Assembly: GCA_002389055.1 (NCBI GenBank)
Contig: DGNT01000211.1
Location: forward strand, 1 to 7,916
DNA length: 7,916 nt
Origin: Alcanivorax sp. UBA4485
Lineage (GTDB): Bacteria; Pseudomonadota; Gammaproteobacteria; Pseudomonadales; Alcanivoracaceae
Direction: 5' to 3'
A model generated the notes under the pieces. The model saw nothing but the letters and a program-made list of their open reading frames with translations, searched no databases and was not told where the DNA came from. Below are positions 1-6,100 of the stretch, one piece after another. Within the stretch, counting starts at the first letter, position 1. Every line of letters begins with the position of its first letter. Both the position numbers and the translations under genes were made by a program.

Positions 1-1
1 C

Positions 2-1588
2 CCGCCGGAGCCGAACGGCTACTTGCATATTGGCCACGCCAAGTCGATTTGCCTGAATTTCGGGGTCGCCGAGTCCTACGGCGGCGCCTGTCATTTGCGC
101 TTTGATGACACCAACCCGGAGAAGGAAGAGGACGAGTACATCCATTCCATTAAGAAGGACGTGGAATGGCTCGGCTTCCAGTGGTCCGGCCCGGTGCGCT
201 TCGCCAGCGACTATTTCGATCAGCTCCACGACCTGGCGGTGTCCCTGATCCGTAAGGGCCTGGCCTATGTGGATACCCAGTCGCCGGAGCAGATCGCCGA
301 AATGCGCGGCAATTTTACCACGCCGGGCCGCGACAGCCCGCACCGGGACCGCTCCGTGGAAGAGAACCTGGCGCTGTTCGCCGACATGCGCGACAACAAG
401 TTCGATGAAGGGGCGGCGGTGCTGCGGGGCCGCATCGACATGCAGAGCCCCAATCTTAATATGCGTGACCCGGTGCTCTACCGGATACGCAAAAAAGCGC
501 ACCATCAGACCGGTGACAAGTGGGTAATCTACCCGATGTACGATTTCACCCATCCGCTCTCGGATGCGCTGGAAGGCATCACCCACAGCCTCTGCACCCT
601 GGAGTTCGAGGATCACCGGCCGCTGTACGACTGGCTGGTGGAGAATACGGACGTCCCCGCGGAGCCCCGCCAGTACGAGTTCGCCCGCCTCAACCTTAAT
701 TTCACCGTGACCAGCAAGCGCCGTCTCAAGCTGCTGGTGGACGAAGGCCACGTGGAAGGCTGGGACGACCCGCGCCTGCCCACCCTGAGCGGCCTGCGTC
801 GGCGCGGCTACACGCCCGCCGCGATCCGCCATTTCTGCGAGAACCTGGGGGTCAGCCGCGCCGACTCGGTGATCGACATGAGCATCCTCGAAGCCTCGGT
901 GCGTGACGATCTCAACCACAACGCGCCGCGTGCTTTCTGCGTGCTGAACCCGCTCAAGCTGGTGATCGAGAACTGGCCCGAGGACAAGGAAGAGTGGCTG
1001 GACGCGCCCGTGCACCCGCAAAACGAAGACATGGGCACCCGCCGCATGCCGATTACCCGGGAGGTCTATATCGACCGGGAGGACTTCCGCGAGGAGGCCA
1101 ACAAAAAGTATAAGCGGCTGGTGCTGGGTGACCGGGTGCGGCTGCGCTACGGCTATGTGATCCAGGCCGAGGACATCGTCCGTGACGCCGACGGCGAGAT
1201 CGTCGAAGTGCGCTGCAGTTACGACCCGGACACCCTGGGCAAGAATCCGGAGCCGGCGGAAGGGCAGGGCAAGATGCGCGGTGTGATCCACTGGGTCAGT
1301 GTCGCCCACGGGTTGCCCTGCGAGGTGCGCCAGTACGACCGCCTGTTCCAGACCGCCAACCCGTCGAAAGTGGCCGAAGGCGAGAGCTTCCTGGACCACA
1401 TCAACCCGGAGTCCCTGCGTGTGCTGGACGGCTGCGTGGTCGAACCCGGCCTGCGCGACGCGGATCCGGAGAGCCGCTTTCAGTTCGAGCGCGAAGGCTA
1501 CTTCTGCGTCGACCGGGACAGCGTCGACGGCGGGCTGGTGTTCAACCGCACCGTGGGTCTGCGCGAGTCCTGGCCCCGCGAGGCCTGA
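2..1588 (+). CDS. glnS: Glutaminyl-tRNA synthetase, 5'-truncated by window edge
   Basis: Class I glutaminyl-tRNA synthetase, which charges tRNA-Gln with glutamine using ATP in the cytoplasm. The frame is open from base 2, so the start codon lies outside the window. The 528 visible residues compare with about 554 for E. coli GlnS, so roughly 30 N-terminal residues are missing. The TTG at 23 is not a start: it is the Leu just before the HIGH motif in PPEPNGYLHIGH (visible residues 1-12). Other family marks are HQTGDKWVIYPMYDFTHPLSD in the catalytic domain, VEGWDDPRLPTLSGLRRRGY in the tRNA-binding part, and the C-terminal beta-barrel region with GVIHWVS and FQFEREGYFC. The KMSKS-equivalent loop reads VTSKRRL (TSK at visible residues 237-239) where E. 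coli has VMSKRKL; from memory Thr is also seen in pseudomonads. No terminator is visible before the next gene, 6 nt downstream, so read-through into the efflux cassette is likely. Confidence 0.98.
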   Translation, partial: PPEPNGYLHIGHAKSICLNFGVAESYGGACHLRFDDTNPEKEEDEYIHSIKKDVEWLGFQWSGPVRFASDYFDQLHDLAVSLIRKGLAYVDTQSPEQIAEMRGNFTTPGRDSPHRDRSVEENLALFADMRDNKFDEGAAVLRGRIDMQSPNLNMRDPVLYRIRKKAHHQTGDKWVIYPMYDFTHPLSDALEGITHSLCTLEFEDHRPLYDWLVENTDVPAEPRQYEFARLNLNFTVTSKRRLKLLVDEGHVEGWDDPRLPTLSGLRRRGYTPAAIRHFCENLGVSRADSVIDMSILEASVRDDLNHNAPRAFCVLNPLKLVIENWPEDKEEWLDAPVHPQNEDMGTRRMPITREVYIDREDFREEANKKYKRLVLGDRVRLRYGYVIQAEDIVRDADGEIVEVRCSYDPDTLGKNPEPAEGQGKMRGVIHWVSVAHGLPCEVRQYDRLFQTANPSKVAEGESFLDHINPESLRVLDGCVVEPGLRDADPESRFQFEREGYFCVDRDSVDGGLVFNRTVGLRESWPREA

Positions 1589-1594
1589 GCCACG

Positions 1595-3703
1595 ATGGTC
1601 GCCGCCACCGTCAGGCCCCCCGCGTTCCTGCGCGAGGCCGGGCGGCGGCAATGGCAATTTACGTTCCGCACCTTCAGCGCCGGCATGCTGGCGCTCTATA
1701 TTGCGCTGGCCCTGGGGCTGGACGAGCCCAAGTGGGCGCTGATGACGGTCTATATTGTCGCCCAGCCGCTGGGCGGCATGGTGCTGGCCAAGGGCATATA
1801 CCGGCTGCTCGGTACCCTCACCGGGGCCGCCATGGCGGTGCTGCTGGTGGCGACGCTGGCCCAGTTACACACCCTGTTTTTCCTCGCTCTGGCGGTGTGG
1901 CTGGGCCTGTGCACCCTGTGCGCCAGCCTGCTGCGCAACTTCCGCTCCTACGCTTTTGTGCTGGCCGGTTACAGCGCTTTGATCGTCGGCGTGCCGGCGG
2001 TGCTGCAACCGGACCAGGCGTTCACCATGGCGGTGGCGCGGGTCACGGAGATCGGCCTGGGCATTCTCTGTGTGAGCCTGATGAGCGTGCTGGTGTGGCC
2101 CCAGTCCGCCGGGCGCACCTACCTGCAGCAGAGCCGGGAACAGCTGGTGGCGCTGATCCGCCTGGTGTCGGACAGCGCCGCCGGCCAGCTTGACGGGCCC
2201 GCCCTGCAACGGCGCCGCCAGGCGTTGATCACCAGTGGCATGGCGTTGGAGGCCCAGCGCGAGCACGCGCTGTTCGATTCCGCCCACCTGCGGCGGCACG
2301 CGGGCCTGTGCCGCCGGCTGGGCCACGAGATGCTGGCGTTGATCTCGTCGGTGGGGCCGCTGAATACCTATGTGAACCGCTACGCGGAACGCCATCACCA
2401 GGATCAGGTGACGCTGCTGCTCGCCGACATCGCGACGCTGGATCCCGAAGCGTCCCCGGCGGCTCTGCGGGAAACCCTCTCGGCGCTGTATCAACGTGCC
2501 CGTGATCTGGCCCGCTCGCTGCGCGGCGAGCGGCTCAGCGACGATGAGCAGCGGTTTTACGCGCTGCAGCTGGCGCTGGAGCACAGCGCTGAATTGTGCG
2601 ACCGGTTGCGCTCCAGCGTGGCGCTCTACGCCATGCTCACCGACCAGGCCACCCCGGTGCGCTGGCGCGCCGGCACTTCGCGCCTGCATCTGGATTACGG
2701 GCAGGCCTGGCGCAACGGTGCACGGGCGGCACTGGCGCTGGCCGCCACGGTGGTGTTGTGGTTCTGGAGCGCGGCGCCCCAGGGCTCGGCCATGGTGATC
2801 CAGGTGGGGGTGATCTGCGCGCTGTTTTCCACCCGCGACGACCCGCTGGCGGCGGTGAAGGGGTTTATAAAGGGCGCGTTGCTGGCCACCGTGCTGGCCG
2901 CGCTCTACCGGCTGGTGTTGTTGCCGGCCAGCGACGGCTTTGTGGCTCTGGTGCTGTGGCTGGCGCCGCTGTATCTGCTGGCCGGGCTGGCGATGGCGCG
3001 GCCGGCCACCGTGGCCACGGGCACCGCGCTGACCATTTTTTTCCCCCTATTGCTGGACCTGCGCCCGGTGCAGGACTTTTCCGCCGCGCCGCTGTTCAAC
3101 AATATCATCGGTCTGGGGCTGGGTATGGGCTTCGCGGTGCTGGCGTTCCTGCTGCTCTGGCCCGGCGACGACGCCGCCCGGGCCCGGCGCCGCCTATGCC
3201 GGGATCTGTGCCGGACTCTGGGGCGCTGGCCGATCCGGCGGCGCCGCCCCCGCCACGAAATGGAAAGCCTGCTGTACGACCGCATCAGCCGCACGCTGCC
3301 CAGGCTGGACCCGGACGATCCCCGCGACGGCGAGCTGCTGCAGGGTGCTCTGGCCGCGGTGACTCTCGGGCTCGGGCTGCTGTATATGGACGCGCTGTGC
3401 CGGCGCGGCGTACCGGCGCCGGTGCGGCTGGCGCTGACCCGCCTGATCCGCGACACCCAGCGGGCGCTCCGCGACGGCGACCCGGACCGCTGGCTGGCCC
3501 TGGCGGCCAGCGCCGATACCGTGGCCGGGCAGTGCCGGCGCGCCTACGACAGCGCCGCCAGCGACGGCGAGCGCCGCCGGCTGGTGCGGGCGGTGGTGCG
3601 TCTGCGCATGCAGATCAATATTATGCGTGGCAACGCGGGCTTTTTCCTGTGCGGGTCCGGCGACGGCGCCTGGCGGGGACTGGAGGCGAACGGTGCTGCA
3701 TGA
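1595..3703 (+). CDS. FUSC-family (AaeB-type) inner-membrane efflux transporter
   Basis: A 702-residue membrane transporter of the fusaric acid resistance / aromatic-acid efflux family; E. coli AaeB (about 655 residues) exports p-hydroxybenzoate. The layout is the family's duplicated one. A first hydrophobic bundle at about residues 25-170 carries WALMTVYIVAQPLGG followed by KGIYRLLGTLTGA. A hydrophilic, helix-rich region spans about 171-370. A second hydrophobic bundle at about 375-523 carries STRDDPLAAVKGFIKGALLA, and an Arg-rich soluble tail runs to the end. The ATG at 1595 is the first good start and lies 6 nt past the glnS stop; a weak GAGG (1580-1583) lies about 11 nt upstream. The stop overlaps the next gene by 11 nt. 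A neighbouring DUF1656 gene and an HlyD adaptor gene support a pump of the AaeXAB kind, with gene order B-X-A instead of E. coli's X-A-B. The substrate cannot be read from sequence; fusaric acid, aromatic acids or other toxic organics are inferences. Confidence 0.92.
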   Translation: MVAATVRPPAFLREAGRRQWQFTFRTFSAGMLALYIALALGLDEPKWALMTVYIVAQPLGGMVLAKGIYRLLGTLTGAAMAVLLVATLAQLHTLFFLALAVWLGLCTLCASLLRNFRSYAFVLAGYSALIVGVPAVLQPDQAFTMAVARVTEIGLGILCVSLMSVLVWPQSAGRTYLQQSREQLVALIRLVSDSAAGQLDGPALQRRRQALITSGMALEAQREHALFDSAHLRRHAGLCRRLGHEMLALISSVGPLNTYVNRYAERHHQDQVTLLLADIATLDPEASPAALRETLSALYQRARDLARSLRGERLSDDEQRFYALQLALEHSAELCDRLRSSVALYAMLTDQATPVRWRAGTSRLHLDYGQAWRNGARAALALAATVVLWFWSAAPQGSAMVIQVGVICALFSTRDDPLAAVKGFIKGALLATVLAALYRLVLLPASDGFVALVLWLAPLYLLAGLAMARPATVATGTALTIFFPLLLDLRPVQDFSAAPLFNNIIGLGLGMGFAVLAFLLLWPGDDAARARRRLCRDLCRTLGRWPIRRRRPRHEMESLLYDRISRTLPRLDPDDPRDGELLQGALAAVTLGLGLLYMDALCRRGVPAPVRLALTRLIRDTQRALRDGDPDRWLALAASADTVAGQCRRAYDSAASDGERRRLVRAVVRLRMQINIMRGNAGFFLCGSGDGAWRGLEANGAA
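3682..3686 (+). promoter_or_regulatory. Ribosome binding site that fixes the GTG start of the DUF1656 gene
   Basis: GGAGG ends 6 nt before GTG at 3693. It lies inside the last codons of the FUSC gene, which points to translational coupling. The longer in-frame reading from 3627 has no such site and would add 22 residues with no family likeness. Confidence 0.8.
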
Positions 3704-3905
3704 GATCAATCTGGCCGGTGTGCTGCTGCCGCCGCTGATTCCGGTGGTGGTGTTGGGGTTGCTGATATTCTGGCCCGTTAACGGGCTGATCAGCCGCTAC
3801 GACGGCTACCGGCATGTCTGGCATCCAGCCCTGGCGGGCCTGTGTGTGCTGGTGATAAGTCTGGCCCTGGCTCTGGGCCTGCTGATGCTTTTAGGGAGAG
3901 TGTGA
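3693..3905 (+). CDS. DUF1656 (AaeX-type) small inner-membrane protein
   Basis: A 70-residue protein, the usual size for DUF1656 proteins (E. coli AaeX is 67). It begins GTG-CTG-CAT-GAG, read as MLHEINLAGVLLPP, which matches the family's N-terminal pattern of an acidic residue and Ile followed by a hydrophobic segment. Two membrane segments are visible, at about residues 8-28 and 45-67. Between them lies the conserved-looking HVWHPAL (41-47). DUF1656 proteins are almost always encoded beside FUSC transporters and HlyD adaptors, but their exact role in the pump is not established. The start overlaps the end of the FUSC gene by 11 nt. The stop TGA shares its A with the ATG of the next gene, so all three genes are probably translated in series. 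Confidence 0.88.
   Translation: MLHEINLAGVLLPPLIPVVVLGLLIFWPVNGLISRYDGYRHVWHPALAGLCVLVISLALALGLLMLLGRV
3893..3898 (+). promoter_or_regulatory. Ribosome binding site of the HlyD-type gene
   Basis: AGGGAG lies 6 nt before the ATG at 3905. It sits inside the end of the DUF1656 gene and supports that ATG over the longer in-frame reading from 3842, whose extra 21 residues are charged and unlike an adaptor N-terminus. Confidence 0.75.
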
Positions 3906-4798
3906 TGGCTGAACCCCGCGCGGATGAACGCCGGCCCCGGCGCTGGCGCCCGTTCTTGATCACCCTGGTGCTGGTCCTCGGGGCGGCTTTGGCGGTGTGG
4001 TTTCTCTGGCATCAGTATATGCACACCCTGTGGACCCGGGACGGTCGGGTACGCGCGGCGGTGATTCAGGTGGCGCCGGACGTGTCCGGGCCGATCACCG
4101 AGCTGAACGTCAGCAACAACGCCCGGGTGGAGCAGGGCGACCCGCTGTTCGTGGTGGATCCGGAGCGCTACCGGCTGGCGCTGTTCCAGGCGCGGGCGGA
4201 GCTGGAGCACCGCCGGCTGGAGTCAAAGCTGCGCAGTGACGAAGCCGCCCGCCGTGATCGTCTCGGCAGGGCGGTCTCCGCCGAGGAGCGCGAGGAGGCC
4301 ACCAGCCTGGCGGACGTGGCGCGGGCGGACCTGCAGGCCGCCCAGGCGGCGCTGCAAAAAGCCGAGCTGGACCTGGCTCGCACCCGGGTAACCGCGCCCG
4401 CCGACGGCCATGTGACCCACCTGCTGGCCCACGCCGGCGATTACGCCCGCGCCGGCGAGTCGGTGCTGACGCTGGTGGACGCGGATTCGTTCTGGGTGGA
4501 GGCGTATTTCCGGGAAACCCAGGTGCATCGGATCCGGGTCGGCGACCCGGCGCGGGTGCGCTTGCTGGGCGTGGACCGGGCACTGGAAGGGCGCGTCGCC
4601 GGCATCGCCCGGGGCATCGGCAACAGCAATGCGGTGGCCGGTGGCGACCAGGGTCTGGCGGAGGTGGCGCCGACGTTTGAATGGGTGCGGCTGGCCCAAC
4701 GCATTCCGGTGCAGATCGAGCTGCGGGCGGTGCCCGAGTCACTGACGCTGGCGGCGGGCATGACCGCCAGCGTCAAGATACTGGACAGCGAACGCTAG
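3905..4798 (+). CDS. HlyD/EmrA-family periplasmic adaptor subunit (AaeA-type)
   Basis: A 297-residue membrane-fusion protein that should link the FUSC transporter in the inner membrane to an outer-membrane channel. It has a short basic cytoplasmic N-terminus (1-16) and one membrane anchor at about 17-36. The first half of the lipoyl/barrel-sandwich domain follows (about 48-86, with VAPDVSGPITELNVSNNARV and DPLFVVDP). A helical hairpin rich in Ala, Glu and Arg spans about 88-158. The second lipoyl half carries RVTAPADGHV (161-170), and a beta-barrel region follows with FWVEAYFRETQVHRIRVGD and a conserved-looking ending GMTASVKIL. E. coli AaeA is about 310 residues, so the length fits. The start overlaps the upstream stop (TGATG). 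The TAG stop lies in the CTAG bordering the repeat element downstream. No outer-membrane factor gene follows, so the pump must borrow one encoded elsewhere. Confidence 0.93.
   Translation: MAEPRADERRPRRWRPFLITLVLVLGAALAVWFLWHQYMHTLWTRDGRVRAAVIQVAPDVSGPITELNVSNNARVEQGDPLFVVDPERYRLALFQARAELEHRRLESKLRSDEAARRDRLGRAVSAEEREEATSLADVARADLQAAQAALQKAELDLARTRVTAPADGHVTHLLAHAGDYARAGESVLTLVDADSFWVEAYFRETQVHRIRVGDPARVRLLGVDRALEGRVAGIARGIGNSNAVAGGDQGLAEVAPTFEWVRLAQRIPVQIELRAVPESLTLAAGMTASVKILDSER
4795..4798. repeat. Left CTAG target-site duplication (contains the adaptor stop codon)
   Basis: CTAG borders the left terminal repeat and is matched by CTAG on the right. Its last three bases are the TAG stop of the HlyD-type gene. 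Because CTAG is itself palindromic it also extends the inverted repeat from 31 to 35 bp, so duplication and inverted repeat cannot be told apart from this copy alone. Confidence 0.65.
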
Positions 4799-4829
4799 GG
4801 AGCCTCTGAACAACTCCCGGCGCGCTCTG
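4799..4829 (+). repeat. Left terminal inverted repeat, 31 bp
   Basis: It is the exact reverse complement of 5032-5062, with no mismatch. The arm is itself able to fold: GGGAG (4798-4802) can pair with CTCCC (4814-4818) around an 11-nt loop. Such a subterminal hairpin would form in single-stranded DNA or in RNA. Confidence 0.95.
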
Positions 4830-4925
4830 GCTTTCAGGCTGGCCCGCAATCAAGGCGCGATTTTGAAGGCAGGCTGGTTGCCTGTCGAGAAATTGCAACG
4901 AAGAGTGCGGGCCAGCCTGAAAGCC
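4829..4925 (+). repeat. Internal palindrome A: 20-bp perfect inverted repeat
   Basis: Bases 4829-4848 (ending CTGGCCCGCA) are the exact reverse complement of 4906-4925. The 57-nt loop holds a smaller hairpin: GGCAGGC (4868-4874) pairs with GCCTGTC (4880-4886) through one G-T pair around TGGTT. No open reading frame of interest lies here. Confidence 0.93.
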
Positions 4926-4938
4926 CCGAAGGGCGCGG

Positions 4939-5026
4939 CCTGAAGCGCACATCTGCTGTACTTCGTCACTAGGAAAGGGAACCACCCTGTCCGTCATGAC
5001 GAAGTACAACAGCTGCACGCTTCAGG
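4939..5026 (+). repeat. Internal palindrome B: 30-bp imperfect inverted repeat
   Basis: Bases 4939-4968 and 4997-5026 pair at 26 of 30 positions. The best blocks are CCTGAAGCG with CGCTTCAGG, and TGTACTTCGTCA with TGACGAAGTACA. The 28-nt loop can form a 4-bp hairpin, AGGG (4976-4979) with CCCT (4985-4988). Mismatches here, against none in the outer repeat and palindrome A, suggest the inner arm is under weaker constraint. Confidence 0.88.
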
Positions 5027-5031
5027 TCACG

Positions 5032-5062
5032 CAGAGCGCGCCGGGAGTTGTTCAGAGGCTCC
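5032..5062 (-). repeat. Right terminal inverted repeat, 31 bp
   Basis: Exact reverse complement of the left terminal repeat at 4799-4829. It abuts the CTAG that contains the folD stop codon. Confidence 0.95.
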
Positions 5063-5066
5063 CTAG
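5063..5066. repeat. Right CTAG target-site duplication (contains the folD stop codon)
   Basis: The second CTAG copy. Read on the - strand, its last three bases (5065 down to 5063) are the TAG stop of folD. See the left copy for the palindrome caveat. Confidence 0.65.
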
Positions 5067-5911
5067 GCGCCGAACGCCTTCTCGCCCGCTTCCAGGGTCT
5101 GGAAGATCAGGGTGTTGATGGTCATCGGACCCACGCCGCCGGGTACCGGCGTATAGGCGGCGACCCGGTCGGCGAGCGGCGCCAGTTCGATGTCGCCGCA
5201 CTTCTCCGGGTGGAAGCCGGCGTCCACCACCACGGCGCCGTCCTTGATCCAGTCCGCCTTGATGAATTCCGGGCGGCCCACGGCGCCGACCACGATGTCC
5301 GCCTGCTTGACCAGCTCGGGCAGGTTTTGGGTGCGGCTGTGGCAGATGGTGACGGTGGCGTTGGCGCCCAGCAGCATCAGCGCCATGGGCTTGCCGAGAA
5401 TCGCGCTGCGGCCCACCACCACGGCGTGTTTGCCTTCCAGCGGAATCCGGTAATGCTCAAGGATACGCATGATGCCCTTGGGCGTGGCGCAGCCGTAGGC
5501 CTGTTCGCCCATGGCCATGCGGCCGAAGCCCAGGCAGGTGACGCCGTCCACGTCCTTCTCAAGGCTGATGGCGTCGAAACAGCGGCGCTCGTCGATCTGT
5601 TCCGGCACCGGATGCTGCAGCAGAATGCCGTGCACGTCCGGGTTGTTGTTCAGTTCTTCGATTTGCGCGAGCAGTTGCTCGGTGGTGGTGTCCTCGGGCA
5701 ATTCGATCGCCTGGGAGTCCATGCCCACGCGGCGGCAGGCGTTGCCCTTCATCTTCACATAGGTGGCGGAAGCCGGGTCGGCGCCCACCAGCAGTGTGGC
5801 CAGAATGGGGGTGCGTCCGTCGGCTTTCGCCTTGAGAGCGTCCACGCGACGGCGCATTTCCTCTTCGAAATGCTGGGCCAGTGCCTTGCCATCCAGAATC
5901 TGCGCGCTCAT
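5063..5911 (-). CDS. folD: Bifunctional methylenetetrahydrofolate dehydrogenase / methenyltetrahydrofolate cyclohydrolase
   Basis: FolD interconverts 5,10-methylene-, 5,10-methenyl- and 10-formyl-tetrahydrofolate with NADP, supplying one-carbon units in the cytoplasm. The protein has 282 residues (E. coli 288). The catalytic YxxxK is YVKMK (Tyr51, Lys55); LLQHP (97-101) carries the substrate-site Gln99; KDVDG (119-123) holds the conserved Asp122. The Rossmann signature is VVVGRSAILGKP (164-175), and the C-terminal signature is TPVPGGVGPMT (254-264). I chose ATG at 5911 because the protein then opens MSAQILDGKALA as the family does; the open frame upstream to 5974 adds 21 basic residues with no likeness. 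The usual PCTP-type motif reads GCATP (140-144) and LQLP reads LQHP, so this belongs to a divergent FolD subgroup. The gene is convergent with the efflux cassette. No clear promoter can be placed in 5912-6048. Confidence 0.97.
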   Translation of the reverse strand: MSAQILDGKALAQHFEEEMRRRVDALKAKADGRTPILATLLVGADPASATYVKMKGNACRRVGMDSQAIELPEDTTTEQLLAQIEELNNNPDVHGILLQHPVPEQIDERRCFDAISLEKDVDGVTCLGFGRMAMGEQAYGCATPKGIMRILEHYRIPLEGKHAVVVGRSAILGKPMALMLLGANATVTICHSRTQNLPELVKQADIVVGAVGRPEFIKADWIKDGAVVVDAGFHPEKCGDIELAPLADRVAAYTPVPGGVGPMTINTLIFQTLEAGEKAFGA

Positions 5912-5917
5912 TGAATG

Positions 5918-5923
5918 TCTCTT
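5918..5923 (-). promoter_or_regulatory. Probable folD ribosome binding site
   Basis: On the - strand AAGAGA stands 6 nt before the ATG at 5911. It is a weak Shine-Dalgarno match, but the spacing is right and it agrees with the start chosen from protein similarity. Confidence 0.5.
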
Positions 5924-6048
5924 GGTCGGGAATCGGAAGGCGCGGATTTTCGCACGCCCACCGCGGCGGGGCAAAGGGGCGCGCCGGACGGCGCCACGCC
6001 GGGCTGGCGAATAATCCAGCGAACGGTTCGGCGGCCGGGCGCTCGGCG

Positions 6049-6077
6049 TTGACGCTCCCGGGGGCGGCGAGTATTAT
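6049..6077 (+). promoter_or_regulatory. Sigma-70-type promoter of the tRNA operon
   Basis: TTGACG (6049-6054) and TATTAT (6072-6077) are separated by exactly 17 nt and each differs from consensus at one position. A GC-rich stretch (GCCGCC) follows the -10 box, as in promoters of stable RNA genes under stringent control. Transcription should begin near 6084, about 17 nt before tRNA-Pro. Confidence 0.8.
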
Positions 6078-6100
6078 GCCGCCTCGCTCGACCTGCTCGG

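Larger units (their letters stand above)
4799..5062 (+). mobile_element. 264-bp MITE-like palindromic element with CTAG target duplication
   Basis: A geneless element fills the whole gap between the two convergent genes. Its ends are perfect 31-bp inverted repeats, beginning GGAGCCTCTGAACAACTCCC at the left and mirrored at the right. CTAG flanks it at 4795-4798 and 5063-5066. Inside are two more palindromes, with a small hairpin in each loop. Short length, absence of a transposase, perfect terminal repeats and a 4-bp flanking repeat are the marks of a non-autonomous transposable element. IS5-group transposases are known to duplicate 4-bp YTAR targets such as CTAG, so an IS5-type parent is a reasonable inference, but I cannot match the ends to a named IS. 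Alternatives are a TA duplication (IS630-like ends) or a large intergenic repeat acting as a bidirectional terminator. The strand given is arbitrary. Confidence 0.75.

Noticed and set aside
23..25. TTG as a start codon for glnS
   Set aside because: It encodes the Leu of the HIGH-motif region, and the upstream codons in the same frame (PPEPNGY) match GlnS, so the gene simply continues beyond the window.
710..718. Met-to-Thr change in the GlnS MSK loop as a loss-of-function sign
   Set aside because: The rest of the enzyme is intact, and VTSK is, as far as I recall, a normal form in pseudomonad-type GlnS.
2596..3738. A 380-residue + strand frame overlapping the FUSC gene
   Set aside because: Low-complexity Ala/Gly/Arg/Pro translation typical of a shifted frame in high-GC sequence; the FUSC reading has clear membrane bundles and family motifs.
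4773..5018. An 81-residue open frame on the - strand across the palindromic element into the adaptor gene
   Set aside because: It is built from the inverted repeats and the antisense of the adaptor's end, has no ribosome binding site or domain, and is best explained as chance openness.
4799..5062. CRISPR array or attachment site
   Set aside because: There are no regularly spaced direct repeats, only inverted ones, and no integrase gene or tRNA-end duplication is linked to the element.
5048..5914. A 288-residue open frame on the + strand antisense to folD
   Set aside because: It mirrors folD codon positions in a GC-rich genome, is rich in His, Gly, Ala and Val with no recognisable domain, and folD is unmistakable on the other strand.
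6011..6016. A - strand GATTAT as the folD -10 box
   Set aside because: Only four of six matches and no acceptable -35 at 16-18 nt, so I left the folD promoter unplaced.
6020..6030. CGAACGGTTCG palindrome in the folD-tRNA gap
   Set aside because: A one-base centre cannot form a hairpin, and an 11-bp near-palindrome is expected by chance in GC-rich sequence; no matching regulator is known here.
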